Below, piece by piece: positions 6,495 to 14,580 of a DNA stretch of 18,955 bases. Both the position numbers and the translations under genes were made by a program. The stretch's first letter is position 1. Every line of letters starts with the position of its first letter. The notes below the pieces were generated by a model. It saw only the letters and a program-made list of their open reading frames with translations, made no database searches and had not been told where the DNA came from. Location of the stretch: NCBI GenBank assembly GCA_028868335.1, contig JAGWUU010000021.1, positions 1 to 18,955 of the forward strand, written 5' to 3'. The stretch comes from Sphingomonadales bacterium. Lineage in GTDB: Bacteria > Pseudomonadota > Alphaproteobacteria > Sphingomonadales > Sphingomonadaceae.

Positions 6495-7513
6495 CCATGA
6501 TCATCGACTGCCACGGCCATTACACCATCCTGCCCAAAGTCCATGACGCCTGGCGCGAGGAGCAGAAGGCGGCGTTCAAGGCCGGCCGGCCCGCCCCGGC
6601 CTACCCGGCCATCTCCGACGACGAGATCCGCGAGACGATCGAGGCCAACCAGCTTCGCCTGATCCGTGAACGCGGCGCCGACATGACGATCTTCAGCCCC
6701 CGCGCTTCGGCCATGGCCCCGCACGTCGGCGACCAGACCGTCGCGGTGAAGTGGGCGCAGGCCTGCAACGATCTGATCGGGCGCGTCGTCGGCCTTTACC
6801 CCGAGGTCTTCGCCGGGGTCTGCATGCTGCCGCAATCGCCCGAAGCGGACATGGTCAGTTCGATCGCCGAACTGCGCCGCTGCGTCGACATGGGGTTCAT
6901 CGGCTGCAACCTCAATCCTGATCCGGGCGGCGGCCATTTCCGGCACCCGCCGCTGACCGACCCGTTCTGGTTCCCGTTCTACGAGGCGATGTGCGAGCTT
7001 GACGTTCCGGCGATGATCCACGTTTCGGGATCGTGCAACCCGGCGATGCACGCCACCGGGGCCTACTACATCGCGGCCGACACCATCGCCTTCATGCAGC
7101 TTCTGGAAGGCGACCTGTTCGCCCGCTTCCCCACGCTGCGCTTCATCATCCCGCACGGCGGCGGCGCGGTTCCCTATCACTGGGGGCGCTATCGCGGCCT
7201 TGCCGACATGCTCAAGAAGCCGGATCTGCAAACGCACCTGATGAACAACGTGTTCTTCGATACCTGCGTCTATCACCAGCCGGGAATTGACCTGCTTGCC
7301 GACGTGATCGACAACGAGAACATCCTGTTCGGCAGCGAAATGGTCGGAGCGGTGCGCGGGATCGACCCGACGACCGGCCACTACTTCGACGATACCAAGC
7401 GCTATGTCGATGCGCTGGACATCACCGAAACCGAGCGCCAAGCCATCTTCGAAGGTAACGCCCGCCGCGTCTTTCCCCGGCTCGACGCGCAACTGAAAAC
7501 GCGGGGACTGTGA
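6491..7513 (+). CDS. ligJ: 4-oxalomesaconate (KCH) hydratase LigJ
   Basis: A zinc-dependent amidohydrolase-superfamily hydratase that adds water to the LigU product KCH to give 4-carboxy-4-hydroxy-2-oxoadipate. The protein has 340 residues; SYK-6 LigJ has about 341 and shares long stretches (MIIDCHGHY, FSPRAS, IPHGGGAVPYHWGR, FFDTCVYHQPGIDLL, EMVGAVRGIDP as EMIGAVRGIDP). Metal and active-site residues are His8 and His10 (DCHGH), His177 (MIHVSGSCN), His222 (PHGGGAVPYH) and Glu283 (GSEMVGAVRG). The start ATG overlaps the upstream stop (ATGA) with AGGAAG about a dozen bases upstream; a second in-frame ATG lies at 6497. The stop overlaps the GTG start of the Rieske gene. SYK-6 also places ligJ just upstream of ligABC. 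Confidence 0.95.
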   Translation: MTMIIDCHGHYTILPKVHDAWREEQKAAFKAGRPAPAYPAISDDEIRETIEANQLRLIRERGADMTIFSPRASAMAPHVGDQTVAVKWAQACNDLIGRVVGLYPEVFAGVCMLPQSPEADMVSSIAELRRCVDMGFIGCNLNPDPGGGHFRHPPLTDPFWFPFYEAMCELDVPAMIHVSGSCNPAMHATGAYYIAADTIAFMQLLEGDLFARFPTLRFIIPHGGGAVPYHWGRYRGLADMLKKPDLQTHLMNNVFFDTCVYHQPGIDLLADVIDNENILFGSEMVGAVRGIDPTTGHYFDDTKRYVDALDITETERQAIFEGNARRVFPRLDAQLKTRGL

Positions 7514-8565
7514 CCTTGCGTACAGACACTCCAACGTGGATCACGAATGCCTGGTACGTCGCGGCGTGGGACGCGGAGGTCGATTCCACGCCGCTGGCCC
7601 GCACCATCTGCGGCATGCCGATCATGCTCTACCGCAAGCTCGACCGTTCGGTCGTGGCGATGCGCGATGCCTGTCCGCACCGGCTTCTTCCGCTGTCGAT
7701 GGGTATCCGCGAGGGCGATTCGATCCGCTGCAAGTACCACGGCCTGAAGCTCGGCCCCGATGGCGTTGCCGAGGAAATGCCGCTCAAGGCCGACAAGGTG
7801 AATCGCTCGATCTGCGCGGAAACCTTCGCCGTCCACGAACGCCACCGCTTCGTCTGGATCTGGGTGGGAGACAAGGCTCTGGCGGATCCCGCCCTGATCC
7901 CCGACCTTTGGCCCTGTTCGGACCCCGCCTGGGCCTTCGACGGCGGTTACTACAAGGTCGAGGCGGACTACCGGCTGATGATCGACAACCTGATGGACCT
8001 AACCCATGAAACCCACGTCCATTCCGGCTCGATCGGCCAGCCCGAACTGATGGAAGCCCCGATCGAAACCGTGGCCAGCGGCGATGCGGTCGAGGTCCGG
8101 CGCTGGATGCCCGGAGTGAACCCGCCGCCGTTCTGGCGCGGGGCGCTCAGGGCCGATGGCCCGGTCGATCGCTGGCAAGTCTGCCGGTTCCTGCCCCCCT
8201 CGGCGGTGATGATCGACGTCGGCGTCGCCCCGGTCGGTGCCGGAGCGACGATCGAGCGCCACGACCAGGGCGTGCGCGGCATGGTGATCGACGTGATGAC
8301 CCCTGAAAGCGAAACCTCGCATCACTACTTCTGGGGCATGGCGCGCAATTTCGACATCGACGACGCGGGCTTCACCGCCCGGTTCCGCGCACAACAGGGC
8401 GGCGTTTTTGCCGAGGACATGGTGATCCTCGAAGCCCAGCAGCGGGCCATCACGGCCAACCCGGACCTGCGCCTGCAGGCCTACCGGATCGACGAAGGCG
8501 GAACCCGCGCGCGTGCATTGATCGCCCGCGCCATTCGTTCCGCGCAATTGCCAGGAGACGCCTGA
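7510..8565 (+). CDS. Rieske non-heme iron oxygenase, VanA-like (probable vanillate-type O-demethylase oxygenase subunit)
   Basis: The 351-residue protein carries a Rieske [2Fe-2S] site, Cys55-Pro-His57 and Cys74-x2-His77, and a mononuclear iron site in DNLMDLTHETHVH (His166, His171), with a likely third ligand Asp in FAEDMVILEAQQ. The block DYRLMIDNLMDLTHET, then SIGQ, APPFWR-like and PVDRWQVCRF, matches VanA, which demethylates vanillate to PCA using a VanB reductase. The expected role is to feed PCA into LigAB. No VanB-type reductase is in the window, so electrons must come from elsewhere. Translation starts at GTG (GTGA overlap with ligJ); TTG at 7516 is an alternative. The substrate could equally be another methoxy-benzoate. 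Confidence 0.85.
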   Translation: MTLRTDTPTWITNAWYVAAWDAEVDSTPLARTICGMPIMLYRKLDRSVVAMRDACPHRLLPLSMGIREGDSIRCKYHGLKLGPDGVAEEMPLKADKVNRSICAETFAVHERHRFVWIWVGDKALADPALIPDLWPCSDPAWAFDGGYYKVEADYRLMIDNLMDLTHETHVHSGSIGQPELMEAPIETVASGDAVEVRRWMPGVNPPPFWRGALRADGPVDRWQVCRFLPPSAVMIDVGVAPVGAGATIERHDQGVRGMVIDVMTPESETSHHYFWGMARNFDIDDAGFTARFRAQQGGVFAEDMVILEAQQRAITANPDLRLQAYRIDEGGTRARALIARAIRSAQLPGDA

Positions 8566-8975
8566 TGACCGGCCCGGTGGACATCCACGCATACCTCGCC
8601 GAGTTCGAGGATATCCCCGGCACGCGGGTCTATACCGCGGCGCGGGCGCGCAAGGGCTATCACCTCAACCAGTTCGCAATGAGCCTGATGAAGACCGAAA
8701 ACCGCGAGCGCTGGAAAGCGGGCGAGCGTGCGTATCTCGACCAATGGCCGCTGACCGAGGACCAGAAGGCGGCGGTGCTGGCGCGCGACTACAACCGGAT
8801 GCTCGACCTTGGCGGCAACATCTACTTCCTCTCGAAAATCTTCTCGACCGACGGAATTCCCTTTGCCGAGGCCTGCTCGACCATGACCGACATGACCTTT
8901 CCCGAATACCGCCAGATGATGCTCGACGGGGGGCGCTCGCCCGAGGGCAATCGCAGCATCAAGGGAGGCTACTGA
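8565..8975 (+). CDS. ligA: Protocatechuate 4,5-dioxygenase alpha subunit, paralogue 2 (LigA)
   Basis: The 136-residue small subunit is very close to SYK-6 LigA: HAYLAEFEDIPGTRV, ARKGYHLNQFAMSLMK, VLARDYN, GGNIYFLSKIFSTDG and the C-terminal GGRSPEGNRSIKGGY are all present. Phe100 corresponds to SYK-6 Phe103, which lines the substrate pocket. The ATG overlaps the upstream stop by one base (TGATG), with CAGGAG seven bases before it, so it is translationally coupled to the Rieske gene. ligB2 follows after one base. It is the better candidate for the main PCA dioxygenase of the pathway. Confidence 0.94.
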   Translation: MTGPVDIHAYLAEFEDIPGTRVYTAARARKGYHLNQFAMSLMKTENRERWKAGERAYLDQWPLTEDQKAAVLARDYNRMLDLGGNIYFLSKIFSTDGIPFAEACSTMTDMTFPEYRQMMLDGGRSPEGNRSIKGGY

Positions 8976-8976
8976 C

Positions 8977-9816
8977 ATGGCCCGCATCACCGCTGGCGTC
9001 GGTTCGAGTCATGTTCCCCTGCTCGGCGTCGCGGTCGACCAGGGCAAGACGGGCGACGATTACTTCGGCCCGATCTTCGTCGGCTACGAATGGACGAAGA
9101 AGTGGGAGGCGGAACAGAAGCCCGACGTGATCGTGCTGGTTTACAACGACCATGCCAGCGCCTTCGATGCCAACATCATCCCGACTTTCGCGATCGGCTG
9201 CGGAGAGCGCTACAAGCCGGCCGATGAAGGCTGGGGCCCGCGCCCGGTTCCCGATGTCGAAGGCGCGCCGGATCTTGCCTGGCACATCGCCCAGAGCCTG
9301 ATCCTCGATGAATTCGACATGACCATCATCAACGAGATGGACGTCGATCATGGGTTGACGGTGCCGCTGTCGATGATGTTCGGCACGCCCGACGCATGGC
9401 CTGCCAGGGTCATCCCGCTGGCGGTCAACGTCGTCACCTATCCGGTCCCTTCGGGCAATCGCTGCTGGGCGCTGGGCGAAGCGATCGCGCGGGCGGTGGA
9501 AAGCTTTCCCGAGGACCTCAACGTCCAGATCTGGGGCACCGGCGGCATGAGCCACCAGTTGCAAGGCCCGCGCGCCGGGTTGCTCAACCGGGAATGGGAC
9601 AATCGCTTCATGGACCTGCTTGAGCAGGACAACGACGCGGTCCGCCACATCCCCCACATCGAATACCTGCGCGAAACCGGAAGCGAGGGAATTGAAATGG
9701 TGATGTGGCTGATCATGCGCGGGGCGCTTGGCAGCAGGGTCAAGACCCTGCACCGCCACTATCACATCCCTTGCAGCAACACGGCCATCGGCCACCTGGT
9801 ACTGGAGCCTGCATGA
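8977..9816 (+). CDS. ligB: Protocatechuate 4,5-dioxygenase beta subunit, paralogue 2 (LigB)
   Basis: Catalytic extradiol dioxygenase subunit that cleaves PCA between C4 and C5 to 4-carboxy-2-hydroxymuconate-6-semialdehyde (CHMS). The 279 residues align closely with SYK-6 LigB (VLVYNDHASAFD, PADEGWGPRPVPDV, AWHIAQSLILDEFDMTI, GTGGMSHQLQGPRAG) but lack its ~20-residue C-terminal extension. Fe(II) ligands are His12, His59 and Glu240; His193 is the catalytic base and His125 is also kept. GGGAGG precedes the ATG. It follows ligA2 after one base. Downstream, a palindromic repeat separates it from ligC. Confidence 0.95.
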   Translation: MARITAGVGSSHVPLLGVAVDQGKTGDDYFGPIFVGYEWTKKWEAEQKPDVIVLVYNDHASAFDANIIPTFAIGCGERYKPADEGWGPRPVPDVEGAPDLAWHIAQSLILDEFDMTIINEMDVDHGLTVPLSMMFGTPDAWPARVIPLAVNVVTYPVPSGNRCWALGEAIARAVESFPEDLNVQIWGTGGMSHQLQGPRAGLLNREWDNRFMDLLEQDNDAVRHIPHIEYLRETGSEGIEMVMWLIMRGALGSRVKTLHRHYHIPCSNTAIGHLVLEPA

Positions 9817-9823
9817 ACTTGCT

Positions 9824-9932
9824 CCCCTCCCGCTTGCGGGAGGGGTTGGGGGTGGGTCAGTCCGCCATCCCCCGTCTTACACGCCTGCTGGCGCAGGCGC
9901 CCACCCCTGGCCCCTTCCGCAAGCGGGAGAGG
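9824..9932. repeat. Composite palindromic element between ligB2 and ligC
   Basis: A perfect 10-base stem with a TT loop (CCCCTCCCGC-TT-GCGGGAGGGG, 9824-9845) is followed by a central 7-base hairpin (9882-9899, TGGC loop). A degenerate reverse copy of the first unit follows at about 9901-9932. The outer units are inverted relative to each other, as in paired REP elements. Strings like CCCTCCCGCTTGCGGGAGGGG are, from memory, widespread intergenic repeats in sphingomonads and some other proteobacteria. It splits the otherwise overlapping operon and could attenuate transcription into ligC (inference). Confidence 0.8.
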
Positions 9933-9947
9933 AATTTGGAGAGAACC

Positions 9948-10895
9948 ATGCGTATCGCACTCGCCGGAGCCGGCGCCTTCGGGGAAAAGCACCTCGATGG
10001 CCTCAAGAATATCGATGGCGTCGAGATTACCTCGATCATCAGCCGCACCGCCGAACAGGCTGCCGCCGTCGCCGCCAAATATGGCGCGAAGCACAGCTCG
10101 ACCGAACTGGCCGACGCCCTTGCCCGCCCCGATGTCGACGCGGTGATCCTCTGCACCCCCACGCAGATGCACGCCGCGCAGGCGATCGCCTGCATGGACG
10201 CCGGCAAGCACGTCCAGGTGGAAATTCCGCTGGCCGATAGCTGGGCCGATGCCCAGGCCGTGCTCGACAAGCAGGTCGAGACGGGCCTGACCTGCATGGT
10301 TGGCCACACCCGTCGCTTCAATCCCAGCCACCAATGGGTCCACAACCGCATCCTCGCGGGCGAGCTGAACATCCAGCAGATGGACGTTCAGACCTATTTC
10401 TTCCGCCGCAAGAACATGAACGCCAAGGGCGAGCCGCGTTCGTGGACCGATCACCTGCTGTGGCACCACGCCGCGCATACGGTGGACCTGTTCGCCTACC
10501 AAGCCGGGCGGATCGTTCAGGCGAACGCCATCGAAGGCCCCCATCATCCCGATCTTGGCATCGCCATGGACATGTCGATCCAGCTCAGGAGCGAGAGCGG
10601 GGCGATCTGCACGCTGTCGCTGTCGTTCAACAACGACGGGCCGCTTGGCACCTTCTTCCGCTATATCGGCGATACCGGCACCTACATCGCCCGCTACGAC
10701 GATCTGGTGAATGGCAAGGAGGAGCCGATCGACGTCAGCAAGGTTGCGGTCAGCATGAACGGGATCGAGTTGCAGGACCGCGAGTTCATCACGGCGATCC
10801 GCGAGGGGCGCGAGCCCAACTCCTCGGTCGGCCAGGTCCTCGATTGCTACCGGGTGCTGGGCGACCTCGAATTGCAACTCAACGCCGTGCGCTGA
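9948..10895 (+). CDS. ligC: 4-carboxy-2-hydroxymuconate-6-semialdehyde dehydrogenase LigC
   Basis: NADP-dependent Gfo/Idh/MocA-family oxidoreductase that oxidises the hemiacetal of CHMS to 2-pyrone-4,6-dicarboxylate. The 315 residues equal the SYK-6 LigC length and are near-identical over long stretches (MRIALAGAGAFGEKHLDGL, CTPTQMHA, GKHVQVEIPLADSWADA, QMDVQTYFFRRKNMNAKG, WTDHLLWHHAAHTVD). The nucleotide-binding GAGAFG is at residues 7-12, and the EIP segment plus the HH-AAH-TVD region form the active site. The ATG at 9948 is preceded by GGAGAG six bases upstream; the longer open frame reads into the repeat and ligB2 and is not real. Last gene of the plus-strand lig operon. Confidence 0.96.
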   Translation: MRIALAGAGAFGEKHLDGLKNIDGVEITSIISRTAEQAAAVAAKYGAKHSSTELADALARPDVDAVILCTPTQMHAAQAIACMDAGKHVQVEIPLADSWADAQAVLDKQVETGLTCMVGHTRRFNPSHQWVHNRILAGELNIQQMDVQTYFFRRKNMNAKGEPRSWTDHLLWHHAAHTVDLFAYQAGRIVQANAIEGPHHPDLGIAMDMSIQLRSESGAICTLSLSFNNDGPLGTFFRYIGDTGTYIARYDDLVNGKEEPIDVSKVAVSMNGIELQDREFITAIREGREPNSSVGQVLDCYRVLGDLELQLNAVR

Positions 10896-10948
10896 ATCGT
10901 CCTTGCGGGTTATTGTCTTGACCGGCCCCGCCGGGCTATTCGCCGCGA

Positions 10949-12439
10949 ATGACGAATACATGTGAACTGACCGTTGGCCAGCTGATGGCCGAAAGCGGCG
11001 TGGCTTTCGGCACCAGCGGCGCGCGGGGAACCGTAGTGGCGATGACCGACCGGGTATGCCACGGCTATACCGTCGGATTTCTCCGGCATCTTGAGACACT
11101 TGGCGAATTCGCGCCCGGCAACCGGGTTGCCCTTGCCGGAGACTTGCGCCCCAGCACGCCGCGTATCCTTGCCGCCTGCGCCGCCGCGATCCGCGACCTT
11201 GGCGGGGTGCCGGTCTATTGCGGGCTGGTGCCGACGCCGACGCTGGCGCTCCATGCCTTCGCCCAGGGAATTCCTTCGCTGATGGTGACGGGCAGCCACA
11301 TTCCCGCGGACCGTAACGGCATCAAGTTCTACCGCCCGCGCGGCGAAGTGCTGAAGGACGACGAGGCCGGGATGATGGCCCAGCCCGTCGCGATAGCCGC
11401 GAGAAATTTCGACGCGCAGGGTGCGCTGAACGTCACCGAGACGCTGCCTCAGGCCATCGAGATCGTTGCGAGCTACGTCGAGCGCTATCGCCAGGCCTTC
11501 GGCGGCGAAGCGCTCAAAGGCAAGCGGATCGGGATGTACCAGCACTCGGCAGTCGGCCGCGATGTCGTCCTGGAGATTCTCGAAGCGCTGGGTGCGCAGG
11601 TCACTCCGCTGGGCCGTTCCATCGAATTCGTTCCGGTCGATACCGAAGCGGTGCGCGAGGAGGATGTCAGGCTGGCACGTGACTGGGCGAAGAAATTCGG
11701 TTTCGATGCCATCGCCTCGACCGATGGCGATTCCGACCGCCCGCTGCTGGCCGACGAGAATGGCGAGTGGCTGCGCGGCGACGTGCTGGGCGTGCTGTGC
11801 GCGCGCCAGCTTGGGGCCGACCGGGTGGTAACGCCGGTTTCGAGCAACACGGTGCTTGAGGAAACCGGCGCCTTCGCCGTCACCGAGCGGACCCGGATCG
11901 GTTCGCCCTATGTGATCGCCGGGATGAACGGCCAGATCGCGGCGGGCGGCACGCGGGTTTGCGGATATGAGGCGAATGGCGGTTTCCTGCTGGGCAGCGA
12001 CGTGGCCGGTCTTTCCGCCCTGCCTACCCGCGATGCGGTACTGCCGATCGTCGCGGCGCTGGTCGCGGCGGGCGGGGGCGGTCTGTCCGCGCTTGTCGCC
12101 TCGCTGCCGCCGCGCGTCACCTACAGCAACCGGATCGAGAATTTCCCGACCGCCACCAGCAAGGCAATCCTCGCTGAACTGGAAGAGGGCGACACCGCCG
12201 CGCAACTGGCGCGGATCGAGGCGGCGTTCGGCGCGGTCGCGGGCAAGCCGGTGGCAATCGACCGCACCGACGGCCTGCGCATCACATTCGCCTCCGCCGA
12301 CGTGATCCACCTGCGCCCGTCAGGCAATGCCCCGGAACTGCGCTGCTACAGCGAGGCGCGGACCGCTGACCGGGCGCGTCAACTCAACGACGCGGCGCTG
12401 CGCATGGTGCGCGAGGACCTCGCCGGAACGGTGGCCTGA
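10949..12439 (+). CDS. manB: Phosphomannomutase / phosphoglucomutase family protein
   Basis: An alpha-D-phosphohexomutase, 496 residues, converting mannose-6-phosphate to mannose-1-phosphate (glucose phosphates also possible). The four family signatures are present: GTSGARG (21-27), the phosphoserine loop VTGSHIPADRNGIKFY (Ser115), the Mg-binding DGDSDRP (Asp258, Asp260, Asp262) and the sugar loop GYEANGG (Glu340). The phosphate-binding loop RPSGNAPELR (455-464) follows. The 53-base gap after ligC has no obvious terminator, so some read-through is possible. No clear Shine-Dalgarno sequence precedes the ATG; GTG or later ATG starts are less likely because the N-terminal substrate loop follows at once. 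It converges on manA, and together with manA and manC it supplies GDP-mannose. Confidence 0.88.
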   Translation: MTNTCELTVGQLMAESGVAFGTSGARGTVVAMTDRVCHGYTVGFLRHLETLGEFAPGNRVALAGDLRPSTPRILAACAAAIRDLGGVPVYCGLVPTPTLALHAFAQGIPSLMVTGSHIPADRNGIKFYRPRGEVLKDDEAGMMAQPVAIAARNFDAQGALNVTETLPQAIEIVASYVERYRQAFGGEALKGKRIGMYQHSAVGRDVVLEILEALGAQVTPLGRSIEFVPVDTEAVREEDVRLARDWAKKFGFDAIASTDGDSDRPLLADENGEWLRGDVLGVLCARQLGADRVVTPVSSNTVLEETGAFAVTERTRIGSPYVIAGMNGQIAAGGTRVCGYEANGGFLLGSDVAGLSALPTRDAVLPIVAALVAAGGGGLSALVASLPPRVTYSNRIENFPTATSKAILAELEEGDTAAQLARIEAAFGAVAGKPVAIDRTDGLRITFASADVIHLRPSGNAPELRCYSEARTADRARQLNDAALRMVREDLAGTVA

Positions 12440-12469
12440 TACCCGGCTGGATTTCCCGCGAGTCGCCGG

Positions 12470-13282
12470 TCAGGCCAGCGGCTGCGCCACCAGTCCGCGC
12501 GAGGTCGGCCCCAGCCGCAGATCAGCCACGCTCAGCGCCAGCGCGCAGGCGCCCGGCGCGATGGCCTCGCCATGGATCACCGCGTCATCGACCAGCGGGA
12601 TTACCAGCAGTGGCTGCCCGTTGAACCGCTCGCGCACGTTTTCGGACAAGGCTCCGTCATAGCGAACCAGGCGAAACAGCGGCCCTTCGACCAGCACTTC
12701 CTCGCCCCGCTCGAACATCCGACGGCGGCGGGGATCATCATACGGCGCGCCGTTGGCGACTCCGATCCCCTCACTGAGATGAAGCGGGCGCGGGCGGCCG
12801 TAGTCGTAAAGGCGATAGGTCGTGTCGGTGTTCTGCTGGATTTCGACCAGGCTGATCCCGGCCCCGATCGCGTGGACCGTTCCGGGCGGAATGTAGAAGA
12901 AATCGCCCGGCTGGACCTTGTGCCAGGTCAGCAGCGATTCGATGCTTCCATCAAGCGCCGCAGCGCGCATGTCCGGCGAAGAAATGTGCCGTTCAAAACC
13001 GATCCCCAGCAATGCGTCAGGCTCTGCATCGACGATGAACCAGCACTCTTCCTTGCCAAGACGGCCCATGCCGGCGGCAAGCGTCTGCGCGTCGGAGGGG
13101 TGGACCTGGACCGACAACTTCTCGCTGGTGAAGATGTATTTGACCAGAAGCTGTGGCAGCGCCGGGGGTGTTTCGAACCACACCTCGCCAATGCGCTGAC
13201 CCGGCGGTGCCATGAATGGCGCGGGCAGCACGTCCTGACCCCAGGGTTTTTCCAGCATGCGGAACGGGAGCGCCGCGCTCAC
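12470..13282 (-). CDS. manA: Mannose-6-phosphate isomerase, class I (short form)
   Basis: Interconverts fructose-6-phosphate and mannose-6-phosphate; a cupin-fold Zn enzyme. Visible metal-site motifs are SVQVHPSD (Gln/His), KEECWFIV (Glu) and IPPGTVHAIGAG (His), followed by LVEIQQNTDTTYRLYDYGR. The GTG at 13282 is chosen as start (protein beginning M-S-A-A-L-P-F-R-M-L-E-K-P-W-G), giving 270 residues; ATG at 13258 would remove the LPFR segment that I recall as usual in this family. It lies ten bases after the manC stop, so the two are one transcription unit. The gene ends 30 bases from the phosphomannomutase stop, tail-to-tail. Confidence 0.87.
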   Translation of the reverse strand: MSAALPFRMLEKPWGQDVLPAPFMAPPGQRIGEVWFETPPALPQLLVKYIFTSEKLSVQVHPSDAQTLAAGMGRLGKEECWFIVDAEPDALLGIGFERHISSPDMRAAALDGSIESLLTWHKVQPGDFFYIPPGTVHAIGAGISLVEIQQNTDTTYRLYDYGRPRPLHLSEGIGVANGAPYDDPRRRRMFERGEEVLVEGPLFRLVRYDGALSENVRERFNGQPLLVIPLVDDAVIHGEAIAPGACALALSVADLRLGPTSRGLVAQPLA

Positions 13283-13292
13283 AGAGACGCGC

Positions 13293-14330
13293 TCACTGGT
13301 TCGCCGCCCGGTGCAGCTTGCCGACCTTCTGCGCGCCCGCCGCCGTGGTGACGAGTACGTCGTCGCCATCGACGACCACGATCACGTCCTCCAGACCGAT
13401 CACCGCGACGTTGCGGCCATCGCTGTCAACCAGCACATTGCGGCAATCGACCAGTTCGACCGGGCCGCGCGTGGCGTTACCCATGCCATCGCGATCGAGC
13501 GCAACGTGCAGCGCCTGCCAGTTGCCGATATCGGACCAGGCCATGTCGGCCGGGACCATCGCCGCGCGCGCCGTGTTTTCCATCACCGCATAGTCCACCG
13601 ATTCGCTGTCGATCCGCGCGAAGGCCACGGAATCGGGGTGGAACCGCTGGCCGTCCTCGCCTCCCTTCGCAACCGCCTCCCGCGCGGCGGCGAGGATCGC
13701 CGGGCGATGTGCGCCCAGCTCGGCCAGGAACGTCGCAACCTTGAAGGCGAAGATCCCGCCATTCCATGCATAGCCGCCATCGGCCAGGAATTGCTCGGCG
13801 CGGGCGAGATCGGGCTTTTCGACAAAACGCGCGACCTTGAAGCCACCCTCACCGATCGCCTCGCCGCGGTGCAGGTAGCCAAAGCCCGTTTCGGGAGCCT
13901 TGGCCTCGATCCCGAACGACACCAGCCAATCCTTCTCGGCAAGCCGCGCTGCTGCTGCGGCGGCGGCGGCGAAGGCCTGCGGATCGCCAATGTGATGGTC
14001 GCTGGGACAGACCAGCATGATCGCTTCTTCGGGCAGGCGTAGCGCGGCCAGCGCAATCGCAGCGGCTGTATTGCGCGCCGACGGCTCGACGATCACCTGC
14101 GCACCGGCAACTCCGTGTAGCTGGGCTTCGACATGGGCAAGGTGCGCGGTGCCGGTGACGACCACAGGGGCAGCGAATCGGACCGGATCACCGCAGCGAG
14201 CCACCGTCGCCTCGAACAGGGTGCTGTCGCCAACCAGCGGCAGAAACGGCTTGGGCTTCGTCGCGCGGCTACGCGGCCACAGGCGGGTGCCGCTGCCGCC
14301 GCACAGAATCACCGGGACTACCGTATTCAT
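13293..14330 (-). CDS. manC: Mannose-1-phosphate guanylyltransferase
   Basis: Makes GDP-mannose from mannose-1-phosphate and GTP, feeding glycan, exopolysaccharide or glycolipid synthesis. The nucleotidyltransferase signature GGSGTRLWPRSR is at the N-terminus. EPSARNTAAAIALAA, CPSDHHI, FVEKPD, WNGGIFAF and WSDIGNWQAL follow in family order. At 345 residues it lacks the C-terminal isomerase domain of bifunctional ManC/AlgA; the isomerase is the separate next gene. ATG at 14330 is preferred over GTG at 14336 because GAGAG sits at a suitable distance and the protein then starts MNTVVPVILCGG. A 250-base divergent spacer separates it from the CoA-transferase gene. Confidence 0.92.
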   Translation of the reverse strand: MNTVVPVILCGGSGTRLWPRSRATKPKPFLPLVGDSTLFEATVARCGDPVRFAAPVVVTGTAHLAHVEAQLHGVAGAQVIVEPSARNTAAAIALAALRLPEEAIMLVCPSDHHIGDPQAFAAAAAAAARLAEKDWLVSFGIEAKAPETGFGYLHRGEAIGEGGFKVARFVEKPDLARAEQFLADGGYAWNGGIFAFKVATFLAELGAHRPAILAAAREAVAKGGEDGQRFHPDSVAFARIDSESVDYAVMENTARAAMVPADMAWSDIGNWQALHVALDRDGMGNATRGPVELVDCRNVLVDSDGRNVAVIGLEDVIVVVDGDDVLVTTAAGAQKVGKLHRAANQ

Positions 14331-14580
14331 CGTCACTCTCGCATCATCCTGTCCGGGCGGCGCTCAACAGGGTCAGGGATTATCGTGTCGGCGGCGCGGT
14401 CGAGGATATTTCAGGAATTACCTCCATGCTATCAGGAGATTGTCGAAAGCACGCCGCACTCATTCGGAGTATCCCCGGAACCGGGTCATTCACTGCCACT
14501 AACTCCGACGGCCTGCCCCTGTCGAGTACCAAGTAACCAGAATCGCGCGCGGCCATTGCATCGAGGCGGTTCGTGGCGAT

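Noticed and set aside
9762..11099. Minus-strand open frame of 445 codons opposite ligC
   Set aside because: LigC on the plus strand is almost identical to a known enzyme; the antisense frame also runs through the palindromic repeat and has no domain.
10910..12310. Minus-strand open frame of 466 codons opposite the phosphomannomutase gene
   Set aside because: All hexomutase motifs are on the plus strand; the antisense frame is a compositional shadow.
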